This document shows positions 50,662 through 62,130 of a DNA stretch of 64,000 bases, one piece after another. The stretch lies in assembly GCA_030248225.1 (NCBI GenBank), contig JASANE010007193.1, forward strand, positions 1 to 64,000, written 5' to 3'. The first letter of the stretch is position 1; each line of letters starts with the position of its first letter. The notes below the pieces were generated by a model that saw only the letters and a list, made by a program, of their open reading frames with translations, had not been told where the DNA came from and ran no database searches. The position numbers and the translations under genes are program-made. Origin of the DNA: Trileptium ribeirensis (lineage: Eukaryota > Nematoda > Enoplea > Enoplida > Thoracostomopsidae).

Positions 50662-50820
50662 ATACAACTCCCCTGTTTAGCGATGATTGTTACACTTGGG
50701 GTTCGTGCCACGGTACGCAGAAACTGGATCGCGAAACTGGCGTTAATCGGCGGCGTGGTGCGCTCAATTACTGAAAGCCACACTCGCACTCGTAGAGTTC
50801 TTAAAGCCATCGAGGATCAA
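50662..50820 (+). CDS. Probable internal exon of an unknown gene (53 codons)
   Basis: A polypyrimidine-containing acceptor TTTTCATATTTCAG precedes 53 open codons in phase 0, followed by a consensus donor GATCAA/GTAAGT in phase 0. It encodes IQLPCLAMIVTLGVRATVRR, then NWIAKLALIGGVVRSITESH and TRTRRVLKAIEDQ, an amphipathic, Val/Ala/Arg-rich helical sequence. I do not recognise the family. It does not resemble the missing sestrin C-terminus, and no partner exon was identified nearby. Both splice sites and the even codon use support a real exon, but chance cannot be excluded. Confidence 0.5.
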
Positions 50821-53185
50821 GTAAGTGGGGGTTGTCACCCCTTTTCTTCTGTTTTCCCAATCTCACGGAGCCTTAAGAATCCTTCATAGAAGATTAGATT
50901 TTGCCCATTGTTTTATAATTGAGTCCAACCCCTAAGTTTAATCTCATGCCTTAGCATTTACTTGAACCCAAGTAACTTTTATATTTATAGACCGAAGTAC
51001 TCTAGTTTAGTTTGAAATTCGGTCTTGACAGCTACCGAGCCGATGACTGATGACAAGGCACTAGTTGTAATTTTTCGACGCCGGAGTCTAACCTCGGCCC
51101 TATTTATAATTCCATTCTAACCTAAGATCTCCATATTCGCTTGACTACGGAATATTCAGCCCGATACTACCATACCCTAGAAGTGAGCGCAAGTGAACAC
51201 ACTTGGTAAGGGTAACTCAAACCTAGTAAATTTTAGATTTCAACGATTATTCACCCTATACCTAGAATATTTACTCTCTACTCTATCTTCGTTTTGCCCG
51301 TTACGCCAGCCGGTATCGTTATCGTACATATTTCTGTTGACGAGGCAAACCTCAAACATGTTTTATTTCGACCGAATTAGCCCTAGATTTATTAGCAACT
51401 GGACAGAGTCAGAGTTATGTCGCTTCGAATCGCAAACTATTCCTAGTTAATCTGATAAAGTTTGTTCGATTCTTTCCGGATCTTCATTAGGCGTGACACA
51501 CACCTAACTGAAACTTTCCTACCTAAAACGTTGTGCTCATAATTTAACTGATCAGAATTAGACCGCAGGGTGCAGTGCGTAACCTGAGTAATGTCAGGAT
51601 TTAACTCATGAGATTTCATTACTACCTAAGAAGTATTGCTATGATAATGAAGGCATCTCGTTGAATGTGTGCAACCGCCTTTGTGTTTTTGTGTGGCTAG
51701 GAGAATCTCCCAGCTATCTACATTCCATATCACCTATAAAGGAGACACTACTCCCACTTGCTATCTAAACTAGGATCGGTGAGCATTGTCATGAAATTAG
51801 AAAATCGCGTAAAACTAAGAGTCCACTGAGTACTTTTTAACGAGTAGGGCGAGGGTATACTCGTTCGTAAGCGACATTCCCAATATTCCGGCCAATTTTT
51901 GTGTGGCCTGAGGGGATTCTCAGGCTAATGGAGTAAACTATGACCCTGTACGTTCATGCAACCATTAAGCTCATACGATATAGTTGTCATTGGATTCACT
52001 CGTGCCTGTTGTATCCTGATTAACCTATGGTCAGCAAACCCGTATCTAGTGCGAGATTCGACCTGGACTTTTTAGGTATGTACCGAGTTGGGATATTCCA
52101 GCAGGGTGAGATACTGCCAAGTTCTATATTCGCGGTTACCGAACTGTACGATAACCATTCCTAAGTTATACCGCACTACCGAAAACTGTTGGCTGCTATA
52201 CTTTAGTGTTCTTACGATGTCCTTGCAGAATCCAAGGCGAATTCATGTACCCTAACTGGTTGCGTTCCCTGTGCCTAAACTTTTCCCTACGATCTCGCTA
52301 TCATAAATCAGTTGCCCAATAGAATGCCTTTACTCCTATGCTAGGTGGCAGAAACTTCCCGGTTATTGTCATGTTGGGAACATCCACCCAATAGGATAAC
52401 CTCATGTTCACGTTTCACAATGGAGGGAAGGGTGCAAAATTATGTCATTTGTGATGTCCAATCACTCGACGGATTTGAATTCACGGCTCAATTAATAGTT
52501 TTTCCTCCAAAAGTGCAAACCTGATACTTTGTCGACGGCCCTGAAGGCACTCCTGAAAAATGTAGTAACATTGTTATGTTAAGACAAAGTTAGCTCAAAC
52601 CTATCTCCTCTTGGGGGCGTTTGGTGTTAACCTTGCTTTAATATTTTCCGGCTCTTATTAGTTGACCGAAGCTAATAAGCGCCGTAGATAGTTACATTTT
52701 CAACATATCCAAAAACCTTGGATGGACAGCCGTCCGGTGACAAAAACAATGGGCACAAAGACCCAAAGTTTAGTCCGAATTTTATGTGTCATATGGGAGC
52801 GTATTGTGTCAAGTTTGTGAACGTATTTTCGATCTGTTGGAAACAGTTTTTCGAAACTAATTACCTACGGGTAAAGTCCAATTGTTTAGCTATCTAAAAA
52901 GTTCAGAGGGGCATTCCTTCTGTTAAGAACAATTTAGATGTAAGCTGCCACAATTGGTCCAAAATACATGTTGGGGCGGCAAAGTTGTGCCATTTTCAGA
53001 TCACATAGCATGTATGAATTTGAAGTACTCGTGAATTACAGCGGACTTCTTCGGTAAACTAGCTCCTAACCTATACCAAAAGTCTATGGGGATATTTGTC
53101 CTACGCTGGTGGGCGTACAGGCCTGCTCCAAACCAGGACAAAATTGTATTTTTCGTGTTTAATATTGTAATCGATTCTGTTTCGA
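50821..53185. other. Unassigned DNA, no repeat or gene recognised
   Basis: About 2.4 kb with no tandem repeats and no frame with a domain; the 85-codon frame 51193-51450 is unsupported. Confidence 0.45.
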
Positions 53186-53455
53186 CAGTTTGATATTGGA
53201 GCTTCCCCCTCCAGTTTGACATTGGTGCCCCTTCCAGTTTGACATTGGTGGCGCCTCCAAGTTGATATTGGTGCCTTGTCCAGTTTGATATTAGTGCTCC
53301 CTCCAGTTTCATATTGATGCCCGTCTCCCAGTTGATATTGGTGTCCAGTCCGGTTTGATTGCGGACACCCCCTCCAGTTTGATAGTGGTGACCCCTCCAG
53401 TTTGATAGTGGTGTCCGTCCAGTTCGACATTGGTGTCCCCTCCAGTTTGATATTC
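53186..53455 (-). repeat. 23-bp minisatellite, array 1
   Basis: About eleven copies of a unit close to CCCCTCCAGTTTGATATTGG TG, 22-25 bp long. Because 23 is not a multiple of three, overlapping frames on the minus strand run through all phases and give peptides such as IKLEGAP and SNWRG, which are artefacts. Confidence 0.92.
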
Positions 53456-53601
53456 ATAAACTATAAAAATGGCTGGGCTGCTGTCATGTTAAGCATTTTC
53501 CACTCATGAATTTTAGCGCCACACATGGGTATTGTTAATTAAAAAGATTGTAATTTATATTTTTATCTGTACATGCAAGGTTGAAGGTGTTACATCATAG
53601 T

Positions 53602-53804
53602 TGCCTCCAGTTTGAGATTGGTGCGCCCCCTTAGATTTGATATTGGTCATCCCTCCAATTTGATATTGGTGTCCCTCTCCAGTTTGATATTGGTGCCGTC
53701 TGCAGTTTCATATTGGTGCCCACCAGTTTGAGATATTGGTGCCCCCTCCAATTTGATATTGGCGCCCCCCTCTAATTTGTTATTGGTGCCCCCTCCAGTT
53801 TGCG
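53602..53804 (-). repeat. 23-bp minisatellite, array 2
   Basis: Same unit and direction as array 1, about eight copies, separated from it by 146 bases of unrelated sequence. Confidence 0.9.
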
Positions 53805-54059
53805 TAACGTGACACAATTATATTATTATAAAGATCTAGCAAATAGTTGTCGATGAGGAAGCGGGCGTAGGGTTTTGGCCAACACCTAAGGGTTGGACCT
53901 CAAGCCAAGTCTACCTTTCCTGAAGGCCGCACAGTGCCTGCTCTGTCCGTCGCCGCGCTTCTAATACGAGCACGAGGAAAATTTTTGCAACATATTGTAA
54001 AATATTAAGTTAAAATTGGCAAAATCGAAGGCAAGGAGGAAAAATTTATTGAAAATCGG
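53805..54059. other. Short spacer
   Basis: Unassigned. It contains a GC-richer stretch (53850-53980) without features. Confidence 0.4.
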
Positions 54060-54300
54060 CAAAAATGTAAGAAAATTCTACCAAATTTGAGAAAAAATGG
54101 AAAGTTTTAATTCAAATTTGAGAAAAAATAGGAAACTTTTGCCAAATTTTAGAAAAAATTGGGAAAATTTTCCTAAATTTGAGAAAAAATGGAGAATATT
54201 TTACCAAATTTGGGAAAAAATAGGAAAAATATTACCAACTTTGAGAAAAAATGGAGAAAATTTTACCAAATTGGTTAAAAAATTTTGAGTTCCTGAAAGT
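54060..54300. repeat. 31-bp tandem array, about seven units
   Basis: GAGAAAAAATGG and variants start at 54089, 54120, 54150, 54181, 54212 and 54243, each followed by AAA-TTTTACCAAATTT-like sequence. The 63-codon frame 54097-54288 is a product of the repeat. Similar AAAATTGG-rich text occurs at 37080-37200, 38590-38700, 46320-46430 and 58400-58490. Confidence 0.85.
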
Positions 54301-56019
54301 GAAAATTTCAAAATTTTCTCCATCAACTGCCTATTCCTCAGTCGCCGACACCACCTATACCACTATGACGACGGAGCTTGGACACCTATAATCTAGCATC
54401 TCTAAATCAAAGACTTCGAAAAATCTATTCCTATATTTCAGCATTGTATACTCAATCAGTTGGTTTCTCACAGAGATTGTGATTTATCTCTTGAAAATAT
54501 AATTTTGTTAATTTTTTTGCAAACTGTAGCTTACTCCCATTTATTGTAAACTTTGAGATACGCTGCGCAGATTGTATGAATAAAAATTTATGTGCAAACC
54601 TTTAGAATTATAATGGGCAATGCCTTTTGGTTTATTAAATCAATGCCTTCTAAAAAAGCCCAACATTTCCCTACAACTTGTCTTGTTTGCTCCTCTCGCA
54701 AATGTGCTACATATTTCAACAAGCAAGGCAGCGTCTAAATAATAATTTACAGTTAACCACCATGTTTTTGGTCGTATTTTGGATTCTGTTAAGTCGATGG
54801 CAGTTATGTAAATAGCCACATACATGTTATAAATTGGAGCATCTAATGTCGCAGCCGATGTACAATTCTATCTAATTTAATTGATTCCTGTTTAATATAT
54901 CCGATTAATATGAAAGTTTTATTTTGCTAATGAAATGCAGTTTACACAACGCAGTAAAGTGACGTGTAATTCGGCAACGTATAAGTGCGATGACACTAGT
55001 TATTTGTTTAAGGAGAAACGTCGAAAATTATTGTCATACGTTTGGAATGTGTACTTATAACAATTTGCAAATTGTAACATCAAATTTTAAGAGAGCAACA
55101 ACGCACCTCAATGGCCTGACAGGTTTGTGAAGCATAACTAAATATTACTTTTAAAAGAACACAGGAAGAGTTATGTTAAGTGTAGTGGTGAAACTGTTAA
55201 ATTAGTCATATTACTTTTGCTAAGATATTGTTTTCTGATAAAAATTGAAGCAGTCATAAAGTCTGCTGTTTCAGCTGACGAATACCATATGTTTTATGCG
55301 CCTTGTGTACAGTAGTCCCATTCAACGTACTATAAAATTGATGAAATACCGATATTGCTTCAGCTACATCGTATAGTACTGGAGAAATCGCAATTTAGTT
55401 TACAAGTGATTATTTGATCATTTTCCGTCAGTTAGTCCCCACGTTGTTGCGCGGAATGTTTATCAGTTGAATAGCTACGATAAAGCGGTGGTGAATCCTC
55501 AAATTGAATGATGAAAGAGTAAAACAACCTGGAACATGGTAAATATGTATTTAAAAACATCAATTTGGCTTAAATTTTGTTCTACAAATAAATTTTGAAA
55601 TTGTATCCGTTTAGGTTTTCTGCTACAACACACATACGCATCAAGTACATTGTGCATCTGAAAATAAGATACTTTGTAAATTAAATTGCTAAAAAATAGA
55701 TATATTTTAAGGCTCAAACTCTAGTAATGAACTCAAATAATGTCCATCTGTTGTAGCGTTGAGAAAGCGTTAAATATTCTGGCTCTTAATAATTGACTTG
55801 GAATTCAAGCTGATAGAGCTATAGGGCTAAATGTGACAAGCGAAAACATCGCGAGTGAATAACATGTGTTATGGTATTCCCAAACTACCGCGCTCCAGAT
55901 CAGAGCAGCCATTCATTGGTCACAAACACATTTTTGTCCAGAGTACATGCATTAATCACCACCTACCTGATGGATCAAAAACTGTTACAGCGTGAATACG
56001 GTTAAATCATAGGTTTCGA
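54301..56019. other. AT-rich spacer between inverted minisatellites
   Basis: About 1.7 kb, no gene or repeat recognised. Frames 54640-54825 and 55499-55717 lack domains. Confidence 0.45.
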
Positions 56020-56889
56020 CGATATCAAACTGGAGGGTTCACCAATATCAAACTGGAGGTATACCAATATTAAACTGGAGGAGACACCAATATCAAAATA
56101 GAGGGATGCACCAGTATCAAACTGGAGGAAGCACCAATAACAAACTGGAGGGTCTACCAAGATCAAACTGGAGGTGGCATCAATATCAAATTTGGGGGAA
56201 CCAATATCAAACTGGAGGGGGCACCAATATCAATCTGGAGGGGGCACCACTATCAAACTGGAGGGGCCATCAATATTAAACTGGAGTAGGCACCAATATC
56301 AAAATGCAGGGTGCAGCAGTGTCAAACTGGCGGTGGCACCAATAACAAACTGGAGGGGGCACCAAAATCAAAATGGGGGACACCAATATCAAACTGGAGG
56401 GAGACATTACTATCGAACTAAAAGGGGGTACCAATATCAAACTGAGGTGCACAAATACCGAACTGGAGGAGAGACCAATATCAAGATGGAGGGGAGCCAA
56501 ATATTAAACTCGAGCGGGCACCAATAAGAAACTGGAGGGGCACCAAAATCAAACTGGAGGGGGACAGGCGAATCAAGCAAGAGGGGGCACCAATATCAAA
56601 CTGTAAAGAGACACCAATATCAAACTGGATGGGCACTCATATCAAATTGGATAGGAGCATCAATATCAAACTGCAGAGGGGCACCAATATCAAATTAGAG
56701 GGGGCATCAATATCAAACTGGAGAGTTGCACCAATATTAAACAGGAGGAAGCATCAATATCAAAATAGAAGGGTGCACCAGTATCAACTTGGAGAGGCAC
56801 CAATAACAAACTGGAGAGGGCAACAAGATCAAACTGCAGGGAGCACCCATACCAAGCTGGGGGGGCACCAATATCCAACTGGAGTAGAG
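56020..56889 (+). repeat. 23-bp minisatellite, array 3 (opposite orientation)
   Basis: About 36 copies of CACCAATATCAAACTGGAGG GGG, the reverse complement of the unit in arrays 1 and 2. Units vary from 20 to 25 bp. Open frames of up to 117 codons (56174-56527, 56629-56955) are artefacts of the array. Confidence 0.93.
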
Positions 56890-57014
56890 TTTCGTACAGT
56901 TCTGTGTACGAATGTTACATACGACATGTCGTATGTAACAAAAATTTTCGAGTAGACGGGGGCATTATTCCGTGAATCAGCAAGAATCCCGGCTGATCCA
57001 ATGTATGATCACTC

Positions 57015-57734
57015 GTGGATCTTTTGCAGTGTTACTTCACAGCAACCGCAACTCATGTCGACACGAGCTCATATGACTTTGTGCGAACTCTGCAGACCAC
57101 AGTCAACCATCTTAACGCTCCCGAGCGCCTTCATTCAAATCCTTGGCACGTCCCTAAAGACCTGCTACCCACTAGTCACGTGTGGCTACGACACGACACA
57201 GTCAAAGGTGCTCTTCAACCCCGCTTCCTTGGACCTTTTGAAATCAAAAGCCGCAACGGCAAAACCATCGTCTTGAAGATCGGTGATACCGAGGACACAG
57301 TCAGTCTTGGACGGGTCAAACCAGCACTCATACACAACGATGCAGTCAAGCCGACTTCCCCCGCTTCGCCGTTTCGGGATGACAACCCAATTCAACAGCC
57401 CGAAATTGGCGACGTCATCCTCGAGAAATTCCCCAATTGGCCTCACTGGCCAGCGCTAGTCATTTCTGCGGACAACACAGAGCTCACTAACCACAAGAGA
57501 CCCAGAAGCCCCGTAGCGGTCAGGTTTTTTGGAAGCAACCGACTGGCGTATGTTCCAACTTTCACGGTCCTCCCTCGTGCGGAAGCCAAGCTACCAATAA
57601 AACGACGCGATCTACAACGTGCGATGGACCTCGCTCACCGACACGTAGCAGCTACCCCGGATTCCAATAGCCCAATAGAAAGCACGGTGCAATTTGCTTG
57701 CGACGTCCAGATCCAAAGTCGGCGCTCCACTTAG
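57015..57734 (+). CDS. Ty3/gypsy-like integrase C-terminus fused to a PWWP domain (5'-truncated)
   Basis: 239 codons plus stop, GC-richer than the flanks. Residues 14-70 (HVDTSSYDFVRTL, HVWLRHD, ALQP) match the end of the integrase core and the linker of Ty3/gypsy pol proteins. Residues 70-105 form the GPY/F module (RFLGPFEIKSRNGKTIVLKI, then VSLGRVKPA). Residues 129-190 match a PWWP domain: EIGDVILEKF, NWPHWPALVIS, VAVRFFGSNRLAYVP and VLP, with Trp142, Trp145 and Phe171 at the usual aromatic-cage places. A basic helical tail follows (KRRDLQRAMDLAHRHV), as often seen after PWWP. PWWP domains commonly read H3K36 methylation; here it could steer integration, by analogy with chromoviral chromodomains. 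A TGA at 57006 in the same frame shows that upstream pol is missing or broken. No LTR pair is visible. Confidence 0.85.
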   Translation: MDLLQCYFTATATHVDTSSYDFVRTLQTTVNHLNAPERLHSNPWHVPKDLLPTSHVWLRHDTVKGALQPRFLGPFEIKSRNGKTIVLKIGDTEDTVSLGRVKPALIHNDAVKPTSPASPFRDDNPIQQPEIGDVILEKFPNWPHWPALVISADNTELTNHKRPRSPVAVRFFGSNRLAYVPTFTVLPRAEAKLPIKRRDLQRAMDLAHRHVAATPDSNSPIESTVQFACDVQIQSRRST

Positions 57735-58010
57735 AGTCGTGAAATTCACTCTCTAACATAATTTTAATTTTTGCGTTAGAGAGACCCTTTTTATGGAATT
57801 CTCGGAAACCCTAACTCAAACAAAGCCCAGCAGAAATACACTTACATTTCCGCTAATGTAAGTGTAATAGTTAAGGCACCCAATGGCTACACTCAAATCC
57901 GACAGGTACCTAAACTATAGCCATGGCACACAAATTTTAAAATTTTATATTATTTTAAACTCTCTTAATCTTTATAATTCCAAGAACTAAATAAAGTTCT
58001 TATAGCCTGA
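57735..58010 (+). mobile_element. 3' region of the PWWP-integrase element
   Basis: Directly after the stop: a 9-bp inverted pair CTCTCTAAC/GTTAGAGAG (57749-57757, 57775-57783), then a perfect 12-bp hairpin TACACTTACATT/AATGTAAGTGTA (57837-57866), and AATAAA at 57990-57995. This could be the 3' untranslated region and part of a long terminal repeat, but without a second copy the LTR cannot be delimited. Confidence 0.45.
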
Positions 58011-59756
58011 AATGACCGATGGATGATGTCCGCAGCTTCTTAACGAGTGGGCCAATTGTGGCGAAATTTGGTATGGAAAATCTAGAGCGTGCCCTAGGGC
58101 ATTTGTTGTCAAAATCTGCATATTACCAAACCATCCCCCTGTTCAATTTAACACGATTTATCTAGTTCTTAAAAGTTTTATTTTACTGTGCTGGGAAAAT
58201 TTGATCTGAAAACTATTGCGATTTTCTGGCAATTACACATATTACATACGACTTACACATAATGAACAAAACAAACCATTATACACTCTTTCATCACTTA
58301 TGCAAAATTACACGTATTATACACGATTCACACGTAATAAACACAACAAACAACTTCCATAAAGTTAAGCAAAAATTGGTGGAATGAGGAAAACTTAAGG
58401 AAACGTTGACAATATTTTTGACAAAAATTGCGTAAAATTAACAAAAATCAAGAAGATTGCGCAAAATTAGAAAAAACTATGAACTTTTCAAAATTTAACA
58501 TGCTACCCATCGTTCATACTCCTCCAGCGCTAACTGGCTATCCCTCTGAGAAGCCTAAGGCCGACCCCCGTCCCCGCGGCACCGGCTGCCTCTCACCTGA
58601 GACGTTGAGCAGGTATATTTAAAATTGTACATAACAACATTCGCATGTAGCAACAACTGCGAATGCACGTAACAATGTTCGAGCATAACAAATGAGCAAA
58701 ACGTAACAACTTTAGCAATGCTGTTACATACAAGTGCTTATGCGTGACAATGTACTAAAGTTGTTTCGCAGAACCCGCTTCGCGTAACAACTTACGAAGG
58801 TTGTTACACACTGTCGGATGTAATGTTTCCGTACACACGCGTATTTGCTGACGATGTCGAGCAAGTGCACAGATTTCTGTACGAACGACGCAATACATGG
58901 AGTATTTTCACGTACTCGATGTTTCGTGATCAGAATTTGTAGTAGCGCGATGTGACTCTTCATGAATGTTGGGGCCAACGTGTGTAATTATCTGCAATTC
59001 ACTTTAACGTTTTCGTAGCGTAGGTGTTACCATGGGCGTCGCTAGGGTGTTTTGGAGGGGTCAATTTTTTTCGAAACCCAAAACTTTAATACTATCTGCA
59101 GGATAAGTTGCTATCAATTTTTGTGTGAACAGCAAAATCCTTTTTATAGCGAACCTGTCACGCAAATAGTAAATACCCCACGTTACTGGAGTACAAGTTG
59201 CTAATTCTTGATGTTCAAGCGGCACGCTTTGCTCTTTGTTAAGCGAAGTTCCCCTATAGCTTCGGTCAACCAATGTTCCGCTGTAGGTTTGAAAAGGTAA
59301 AGGAATGCTGTAGTCTTTGCATATTTACCGCAACCGGTAGCTGTAATGCGATAAGGGTAGGCATGTCGATGGAGAGTCTGGCTGCTCATTATCTGGACAT
59401 CGGAACGCGGATTTAGACAAGGTAATTTAAAAGTTTCAAAGTTTTATCAAAGCTTGTATGTAATCGAGCCGAATGTTGCCTAATTGACTTTTATTAATGC
59501 GTTTGACACGGTTATTTCCGAACCAACAGTAAAAATTAACCAACTAATTGCAAATTTTGAACTAACATTTTGCAAATCGGTAAAGGTAAGTAGGTTTTCT
59601 GCGGTTACATAAACAATACACTGCAATGCACTAGACTAATAAAAATAAGATAATCCAATACATAAAGTATATCAGCAATTTGAAAAGCTGCAATTTTGGT
59701 AAACTGCAAACAAAATACTGTATATGCTGCTACACTTTAGAGCGCGTGAGTTATGT
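58011..59756. other. Spacer with TAACAAC-rich stretch, no gene recognised
   Basis: 58620-58810 repeats GTAACAAC and its complement GTTGTTAC many times in irregular order; 58240-58350 repeats TACAC/ACACAT-type motifs. Nothing else is supported. Confidence 0.45.
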
Positions 59757-60259
59757 GGCGTTCACGTTAAAATGTCCGGGCTGTTTGGAACTTTTGTCCC
59801 CCTCCAGTCGCGACGCTACCGTATAGACGGTCATGGTGACACTCATACTGTAAATCAATTGCCAAAGGTGTACGACACACCACTAGCTACTACATTTTGT
59901 GTTTACAGTGTCGTACACACCCTTAGCTGCCCATTTGGAGCGAATTGACTTTAACGGACATCATCTGTAGCTAATGCGGTTTATTTGTCAATTGTAGCGT
60001 GTAGACTTATATAATTCTCGGTATTTGTATCTAGGCCATATGAACGTTGAAGAAATTATGGAGCAAACTCTCAGTAAATCCGCAAGAAAACAGGGTGCAC
60101 TTGACACTGTCGAGATGTAGCATTACCCCTAACTGGCTACCTATGAAAAAATTTGTTAAAAACATGGGGGTGTCTAAGGTGCCCTGTTGGCGACAGTGTG
60201 CCTGAAACTGTGTGGTGTACATAGGTTCCAAACGTTGGGAATATTATGACGTGAACGCC
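59757..60259. mobile_element. TIR element with GGCGTTCACGT ends
   Basis: GGCGTTCACGTTAAAATG...GTTTGGAAC (59757-59791) pairs with GTTCCAAACG...TATGACGTGAACGCC (60225-60259), imperfect inverted repeats of about 35 bp at the ends of a 503-bp segment. Inside are an 11-bp hairpin (59868-59878 with 59908-59918, GTGTACGACAC) and short frames without domains. A MITE-like element of unknown family; only one copy is seen in this window. Confidence 0.65.
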
Positions 60260-61899
60260 GCATTAAGGACTTGTTATGAAACATGGCAGAAGTTAAATAG
60301 ATTTGTAATATTGTGATATTTTAATTTCTTTTAGTAAAATATATGTTATGAGTATTTTTACGTGGTTATGATTTCTTCTGTTGGCCGGAATTATTTTGCT
60401 CACCTAAAAATTGTCTCAAATCTGAAATATTCCTTTTAGGTGTGCAATTAGTTTGGAAACTGCCAATATTTAGTTTGGCTTTTCGTGTTTTTTCCACTAT
60501 TCATTTTATAAGTGTCTCTGACAACTTGGTGTTTATGACACAATGCGGGTGGAACCCATTTGTGCGAGATACCATGAAAAATACCAGGACCCTCACACTC
60601 TTAATTTAGCTAGTGCCGTATTTTGTTGTACAGTTTATACGAAATTAAGGGAAGTGGTCGGAGAGAAATACTATAGTTCTATCTTTCTAAAAGTCGGACA
60701 TTCTTTGCTAAGTTTTACCGGGCAACTACGAGAATATGCGTGCATAGATTTAGTAAACGTTAAAAACATCCATCTATTGCTAATCTGCTTGATCTGAACG
60801 GTTTTTTCACGTCACTTAGTTGATATTAAAGTGGCAACTGCAACAAAATTAATTTTATCTAAGTGAAATCAAATCGAGTGAAATCAGTTCCAGAAATGTG
60901 AAATTAAAATCATGTGTTTCTACAAATGAAAACATGTTAAGTCGATTGCATTCGACTAAAAAAGTGGTCTTAAGCGAGAATTTGGGAAACGAGATTTTGT
61001 CTATCATTTTTGCCATATCACTGCACACATCTCATAGTAGTTTCGGCAGTACGCAAGTATAGCTCTCTAATTTCACGAAATACTAGAAAACATAGAATTT
61101 ATCCATAAATTCATTAAATTTGGTATAAAAGAGTGGAAATCCTGACGACAACGCAAGATTTAGGCCGTCCTGAGAATGGTAAAGGCAACTTTACAAAAGT
61201 GTGGCCAGGAGAATGTAAAGCTTTGGTAAATTTACTGAGTGCCGAAAGTCTGTCGGGCTGGACTAAAACATCAGATTGTAGTCGGGTACGAGGCTTGGGC
61301 AATGTGCCCCTTTTGTTGAGTTATTAAAGTGCCATTGCGGTAGGAGAACTGAATGTCTACGGGGTGCACTACGTGGTCAGCACCTCGCATGCATAAGAAC
61401 ATTTCATCTCGAAAATACTGTTCAATTTTTATATAACAAGATTTACGATCCAGCCGACTGTTGTTTTTGTTCGGTAAGGCGATTTCTGGGTTTATTTACC
61501 CCCAAAAGAACAAATATAAAATTGACCAGAGTTGGTCAAGTCAAAATACAACATCTGCCCACCGAAATATCATGCAAATAGATGAGCAAAAGAAGACTCA
61601 AACGTTCATAGGTTTTCGAATAAGCAGTTAGAAACTCGCTTTTGGATTGTAAGAGCTTGTGAACACATCCCGGTCATTCAGAAATCGTTGAAAAGCAGCC
61701 TGATCAAAACGGGAGAATAAGGTTAAATTATGAAGACGAGGGACACGTGAGAATTCAAACATGTGAACAGGAAACAAACATTAAAACCGTACTTAATGGG
61801 AAAACTTAAGCCAAATCAAAGCAAAAACTGCATGAACACGCCAAGTTGCGAAAATTTACCACCACCGGGCATCTTGACTTCGTTTGGAGGGAGATAGGA
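60260..61899. other. Spacer, no gene recognised
   Basis: AT-rich. An 84-codon frame at 60543-60797 and a 64-codon frame at 61133-61327 have no domain and no splice-site support. Confidence 0.45.
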
Positions 61900-62130
61900 A
61901 TATCGACCTTATTACCTGTACATAGGCCTAGGGGTTGACTCTCACTATGGCACCTCTAGTAATCATACCACAGATAGACAAGGTTGCCACCGAAATGGAG
62001 GCCGAACACCGTGGCAAAGACCGGCTACGGTCCACTAAGTACTGGTTCTCCCTTGACGATCCAGGACGCCGGGATCGTATGGGCACCGTTCTCAGGTAGC
62101 TGGGTAACCCAACAACACTGTTGGGAGGCG
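61900..62130 (+). repeat. Dispersed GC-rich repeat, copy 3
   Basis: Inverted relative of 43400-43660: CCTTATTACCTGT, TAGGCCTAGGGGTTGACTCT, GGCCGAACACCGTGG and GGACGCCGGGATCGTATGGGC. The first block also matches the fragment at 4442. Confidence 0.6.

Noticed and set aside
50662..50820. Missing last exon of sestrin
   Set aside because: The splice phase fits, but the peptide bears no resemblance to the conserved sestrin C-terminus.
53101..56955. Coding frames of 74-118 codons in the minisatellites
   Set aside because: The 23-bp period cycles through all frames and yields the same repeated text; no protein is supported.
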